Shown here in pieces: positions 60,963 through 64,000 of a stretch of DNA of 64,000 nucleotides. The stretch comes from Myxococcus xanthus (GTDB lineage: Bacteria > Myxococcota > Myxococcia > Myxococcales > Myxococcaceae). The translations under genes and the position numbers were made by a program. Positions within the stretch are counted from its first letter, which is position 1; each line of letters opens with the position of its first letter. The notes beneath the pieces were generated by a model that did not search any database, was not told where the DNA came from, and worked only from the letters and a program-made list of their open reading frames with translations. The stretch covers positions 1-64,000 of the forward strand of contig NZ_JABFNS010000027.1 in assembly GCF_013116825.1 (NCBI RefSeq), read 5' to 3'.

Positions 60963-62339
60963 TCACGTCAGTCCAAAGCGCTCCAGCTTCTTGAGCAGTC
61001 CCTGGCGCGACAGGCCCAGCGCCTCCGCCGTGTGCGTGCGGTTGCCATTCAGGCGCCGCAGGGCCTCCTCGATTTCGCGCCGCTCCAACGCTTCCACCTT
61101 CTGAGCCAGCGTGGTGGTGCCCGGCGCGCGAGTGGCGTGCAGCCGCTCGCTGCCGGTGAAGGACAAATCCTCGGGCTGGATTTCACGCCGCTCTCCCGCC
61201 AGCACGGTGGCGCGCTGCATCTCATGGCGCAGCTCGCGCAGATTCCCCGGCCACGCGTGGGCCAGCAGGGCCTCCGCCGCGGCGTCCGACAACAGCCGGG
61301 CGCGCCCGTCCGGGCACAGGTGGGCGCACTGATTGAGGAAGTGCTTGGCCAGCAGCGGCAGGTCCGCGGGGCGCTCGCGCAGGGGAGGCAGACGGATTTC
61401 AACGCCCTTCACGCGCCAGTAGAGGTCCTCGCGAAAGGCGCCTTCCTGAAGCATGCGCCCCAGGTCCTGGTGGGTGGCGGAGATGAGCCGCACGTCCACC
61501 TGGACGGGCCGGTCCGCGCCTACCGGAAGGATGTCCCCCGTCTCCAACGCACGGAGCACCTTCACCTGGAGGGACGGCGACATGTCGCCCAGCTCGTCCA
61601 GGAAGAGCGTGCCTCCGTCCGCCTCCGCGAAGAGGCCGCGGTGGTCCCTCGTCGCGCCGGTGAAGCTGCCCTTCACGTGGCCGAACAGGGCGCTCTCCAG
61701 CAGCGACTCCGGCAGCGCGCCACAGTTGATGGGAACAAAGGGCCCGTCGTGGCGGCGGCTCTTGAGGTGGACGGTGCGCGCGAGCAGCTCCTTCCCCGTC
61801 CCATTCTCGCCAGTGACGAGCACCGGCAGCGCACTGGCCGCCACGCGCTCCGCCAGGGACGTGGCCGCCAGGAAGGACGCGCTCTGCCCTACCAGGGAGA
61901 CACCGCCCGCCGCGCGCGTGAGCGAGCTGCGCAGCGCCTCCACCTGCCGCTCCAACCCCACCCGCGCGAGCGCCCGCTGCGCCACCACCAGCAGCACGTC
62001 CGGGTCCACCGGCTTGGTGAGGAAGTCGTACGCGCCCAGGCGCACCGCATCCAACGTGTGCCGCGTGTCCCCTGCCCCGGACACGACGATGACCTTCGTC
62101 CCAGGCTTCGCGCTCAGCAACGCCGCGAGCCCCTCCAGCCCCGCGGAGACACTCCCGTCGGGAGGCAGCATCAGGTCGAGCAGCACCAGGGGGAAGTCGC
62201 GCGCGTCGAAAGCGGCGCGAGCGGAGGGCCGGTCCGCGGCTTCCACCACCTCGTAGCCCGCCTCGCGCAGCAGCCCGCCATAGACCTTGCGGAACGCGGC
62301 GTCGTCATCCACGAGCAACAACGGGTGCGGTGAGGACAT
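60963..62339 (-). CDS. NtrC-family sigma-54-dependent response regulator
   Basis: The protein has 458 residues. The receiver (about 7-120) has LLLVDDDAAF and LVLLDLMLPPDG with the acceptor Asp. The AAA+ domain (about 150-370) has Walker A GENGTGKELLA, the sigma-54 contact motif as GSFTGA (a variant of GAFTGA), Walker B GGTLFLDELGD, and REDLYWRVKGVEIRLPPLRER. The C-terminal helix-turn-helix reads LNGNRTHTAEALGLSRQGLLKKL. It activates sigma-54 promoters after phosphorylation. No histidine kinase is adjacent. Confidence 0.93.
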   Translation of the reverse strand: MSSPHPLLLVDDDAAFRKVYGGLLREAGYEVVEAADRPSARAAFDARDFPLVLLDLMLPPDGSVSAGLEGLAALLSAKPGTKVIVVSGAGDTRHTLDAVRLGAYDFLTKPVDPDVLLVVAQRALARVGLERQVEALRSSLTRAAGGVSLVGQSASFLAATSLAERVAASALPVLVTGENGTGKELLARTVHLKSRRHDGPFVPINCGALPESLLESALFGHVKGSFTGATRDHRGLFAEADGGTLFLDELGDMSPSLQVKVLRALETGDILPVGADRPVQVDVRLISATHQDLGRMLQEGAFREDLYWRVKGVEIRLPPLRERPADLPLLAKHFLNQCAHLCPDGRARLLSDAAAEALLAHAWPGNLRELRHEMQRATVLAGERREIQPEDLSFTGSERLHATRAPGTTTLAQKVEALERREIEEALRRLNGNRTHTAEALGLSRQGLLKKLERFGLT

Positions 62340-62355
62340 GCGTGTCGCCTCCGCC

Positions 62356-62598
62356 TCAGTCCGGAAGCGGCGCCTGGCGTGGCGTCCCCATCAACTCCAG
62401 GGTGCGCAGAGCCACCTGGATGAGCGTCTGGGCGCACGGCTCACACCCGCCGCCACAGCACCGCGGCCAACGGCCTTCCGGGTTGCGCAGCAACGGGCGC
62501 ACACAGGACTGGTAGTAGCTGGGGAAGCCGAGCTCCTCGCTGGCGCGAACCAGCGCGGCTTCGAACGGAGGTGGCGCGGATTGGGTGACGTCGGACAC
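62356..62598 (-). CDS. Small cysteine-cluster protein, unknown
   Basis: The protein has 80 residues and lies 16 bases upstream of the NtrC-type gene, on the same strand, so they are probably cotranscribed. PRCCGGGCEPCAQT gives four Cys in ten residues, a plausible zinc or Fe-S site; another Cys is in YYQSCVRP. The same motif type is seen in small myxobacterial proteins and in oxidoreductase-associated proteins with C-terminal CCGxGCxxC. No signal peptide is present. The role is unknown. Confidence 0.65.
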   Translation of the reverse strand: MSDVTQSAPPPFEAALVRASEELGFPSYYQSCVRPLLRNPEGRWPRCCGGGCEPCAQTLIQVALRTLELMGTPRQAPLPD

Positions 62599-62658
62599 GG
62601 GGCTGTTTTAACAGCCACCGTGTCCGCTGCCCACCCGCCCGCGCCTGCCCGCTCGGGC

Positions 62659-64000
62659 TCAGGGTGTCACGACGACCCGCGAGCCCACACGACCGTCGTT
62701 GGCGGGCACCAGGTCCGGAGTGCTGCCCGCACTCGCGTGCGCGCCCACGTACCAGACGTCCCCGCTGCTCACGTTGGCCAGCGACGACACCGTTAGCGTC
62801 CGGCACTGGCTCGGGCCGAGCGTCACGCTCGCCTGCCCGACACGGACGTCTCCCGAAGGCTCGAGGTGCTCATCACGGGACAAATAGACCTTCACAGAGG
62901 CACTCCCTATGCCGAGGCCCCGGTTACACACTGTTACCGTCGTCGGATACGAGACGCCCCTTCGGATGACGCCGGAGGCACTCACGGCCGTCACGGCGAA
63001 GTCGTTCTGGCCCCCCACCGCCATGGGCACGGAGAACGCGAGGGCGCGCCACTGCTCGGGTGAGCGCACACCCCACGGCTCCCCCACTTGGGCCACCAAC
63101 CTGAAAGCCCCCTCCAGAGGCACGTTGGCCACACCGTACAGCCGCACCTGTGCGCATTCGCCCTGAACGAGCCCCGGCGCCCCGCTATAGTCGGAGAGCA
63201 CGGAGACGGGGAAGTCATCCTCCGTGCGCAGCGCGAGCGTGAGCCGCGTGCCGGGCTGTGACACCGGGCTCCGGTTGCACACGGTCGCGGTCGCGACGAA
63301 GGACTCGTTCAGCCGAACCATCGTGGGCGCTTGAAGGTCGGTGATGACCAGTCCGCTGATCTGGGTCACCTGAACGACCTCCCCCGCGGCATCGTTGTTG
63401 GTCTCCACCAACTCCGTGACGGCGTTGGTGACGTCGCCCCACGCCACAGGCCGCCAGGCGCCCTCGAAAAGGGGCGCCGTCATCACCGTCTCCAGCGCGA
63501 CGCAGGCCCCTGGCGCCAACGGCGCCACCGTCAGCATCGGGCCCCCGATGCCCGGCGAGGCATCCAGGTCCGGCTCTGGCAGGAAGAGCGTCTGGATGAA
63601 CGCTTGCGGCGTCTGGACACTGCCTCGATTGCAGACCGACACCGCGGCAGGCAACGCCCCTCCACGCCACGACACCCGGCCATGAGTCTCGATCTTCGTC
63701 ACGACCAGGTCGGGCCCCGTACCAATCCCCACTTCGGGGCCCAGGAGCGCGTTGTTCTCCAGATGCGGGTCCACCCCTTGTGGCACGGAGAGCTCCACGG
63801 AGGCCTTCACGAAGACCGTGTCTGGCAGCCCCTGCGCGGGAACAGTCCCCACCACGGGAAGCACCGCGCAGCCTTTTCCAAGCGGGCCAAAGGACCGGGT
63901 CCCCACACGGATGCCCACCCGAGGGTCCGGGTCTTCCGACAGCGCCACATGGACCGCCACCGACGGAGCAGAGGTGCTTCCCGTGTTGCAGACGGTGACT
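62659..64000 (-). CDS. CARDB-repeat surface protein (5' end outside the window)
   Basis: The frame is open to the window edge and its true start lies beyond 64000; the GTG at 63960 is inside a repeat and is not the start. It consists of about four units of roughly 110 residues of CARDB type, each with a VTVCNRG strand (TYPTTVTVCNRGLG, VATATVCNRSPV, PAAVSVCNRGSV, and an incomplete one at the edge) and a VYLSRDEHLEPS-like or LFLPEPDLDAS-like strand. CARDB domains form adhesive beta-sandwiches in secreted proteins. It ends SRVVVTP before the stop. Confidence 0.8.
   Translation of the reverse strand, partial: VTVCNTGSTSAPSVAVHVALSEDPDPRVGIRVGTRSFGPLGKGCAVLPVVGTVPAQGLPDTVFVKASVELSVPQGVDPHLENNALLGPEVGIGTGPDLVVTKIETHGRVSWRGGALPAAVSVCNRGSVQTPQAFIQTLFLPEPDLDASPGIGGPMLTVAPLAPGACVALETVMTAPLFEGAWRPVAWGDVTNAVTELVETNNDAAGEVVQVTQISGLVITDLQAPTMVRLNESFVATATVCNRSPVSQPGTRLTLALRTEDDFPVSVLSDYSGAPGLVQGECAQVRLYGVANVPLEGAFRLVAQVGEPWGVRSPEQWRALAFSVPMAVGGQNDFAVTAVSASGVIRRGVSYPTTVTVCNRGLGIGSASVKVYLSRDEHLEPSGDVRVGQASVTLGPSQCRTLTVSSLANVSSGDVWYVGAHASAGSTPDLVPANDGRVGSRVVVTP

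Noticed and set aside
1-64000. tRNA, rRNA, CRISPR array, insertion sequence, phage integrase or attachment site
   Set aside because: I saw no cloverleaf with CCA context, no regularly spaced repeats, and no transposase or integrase motifs on either strand.

Overview
The window is high-GC chromosomal DNA of a myxobacterium, most likely of the Myxococcaceae (Myxococcus, Corallococcus or Pyxidicoccus type). The evidence is the gene content: many lipoproteins with Myxococcus-type cysteine-rich repeats, PatA/DUF4388 proteins, an NtrC-type regulator, a ScfR-like regulator, ELWxxDGT-repeat and CARDB-repeat surface proteins, and a Gram-negative core set (lpxC, pepA, serC, ruvA, ruvB, ruvC, yebC). I saw no tRNA, rRNA, CRISPR array, insertion sequence or phage module.

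Layout. 0-3 kb: four small membrane or stress-type proteins, two with SYLF lipid-binding domains; one SYLF protein is fused to a copy of its neighbour's membrane module. 3-8.1 kb: a cysteine-rich lipoprotein, then a compact minus-strand RiPP locus: a 40-residue precursor peptide (7988-8110, not previously listed as a gene because of its size), a YcaO cyclodehydratase with an N-terminal extension, and a FAD amine-oxidase-family protein. 8.4-13.3 kb: a decayed hydrolase, a secreted esterase, a toxin-like protein of unknown function and two lipoproteins. 13.3-18.4 kb: one giant polytopic membrane protein with an N-terminal zinc ribbon.

18.9-25.2 kb: a tight five-gene operon (alpha/beta hydrolase, acetoacetate-decarboxylase-family protein, cholesterol-oxidase-associated domain protein, GMC oxidoreductase, membrane metallophosphoesterase) that looks like a sterol or lipid oxidation pathway. 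25.4-29.1 kb: a small lipoprotein, a PA0069-type radical SAM protein, a GlsB/YeaQ protein, a chalcone-isomerase-like protein and serC. 29.2-36.3 kb: a second tight operon with an ECF sigma factor, a zinc-type anti-sigma factor, a caspase-like lipoprotein with an EF-hand loop and a C-terminal barrel, a cysteine-rich lipoprotein and a very large Ig-like/propeller protein.

36.3-38.2 kb: a second RiPP locus of bufferin type: a cysteine-repeat lipoprotein-like precursor, an MNIO (DUF692) enzyme and a DUF2063 partner. 38.3-50.8 kb: a HExxH lipoprotein, a ScfR-type regulator with a palindrome in its upstream region, a TPR protein, a TauE/DUF1634 pair, a zinc-PLC-like protein, pepA, a DUF4388 protein, a DsbA-like lipoprotein and lpxC. 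51.2-58.8 kb: ruvB with an unknown helical protein, an MBL-fold protein, an ELWxxDGT lipoprotein, and yebC-ruvC-ruvA. 58.9-64 kb: a pseudo-receiver/DUF4388 protein, a barrel protein, an NtrC-type regulator, a small CCGGGC protein and a CARDB-repeat protein cut by the window end.

The strongest candidates for a little-described system are the YcaO/amine-oxidase RiPP locus at 4543-8110, the bufferin-type locus at 36292-38231, and the sigma/anti-sigma/caspase operon at 29240-36269.
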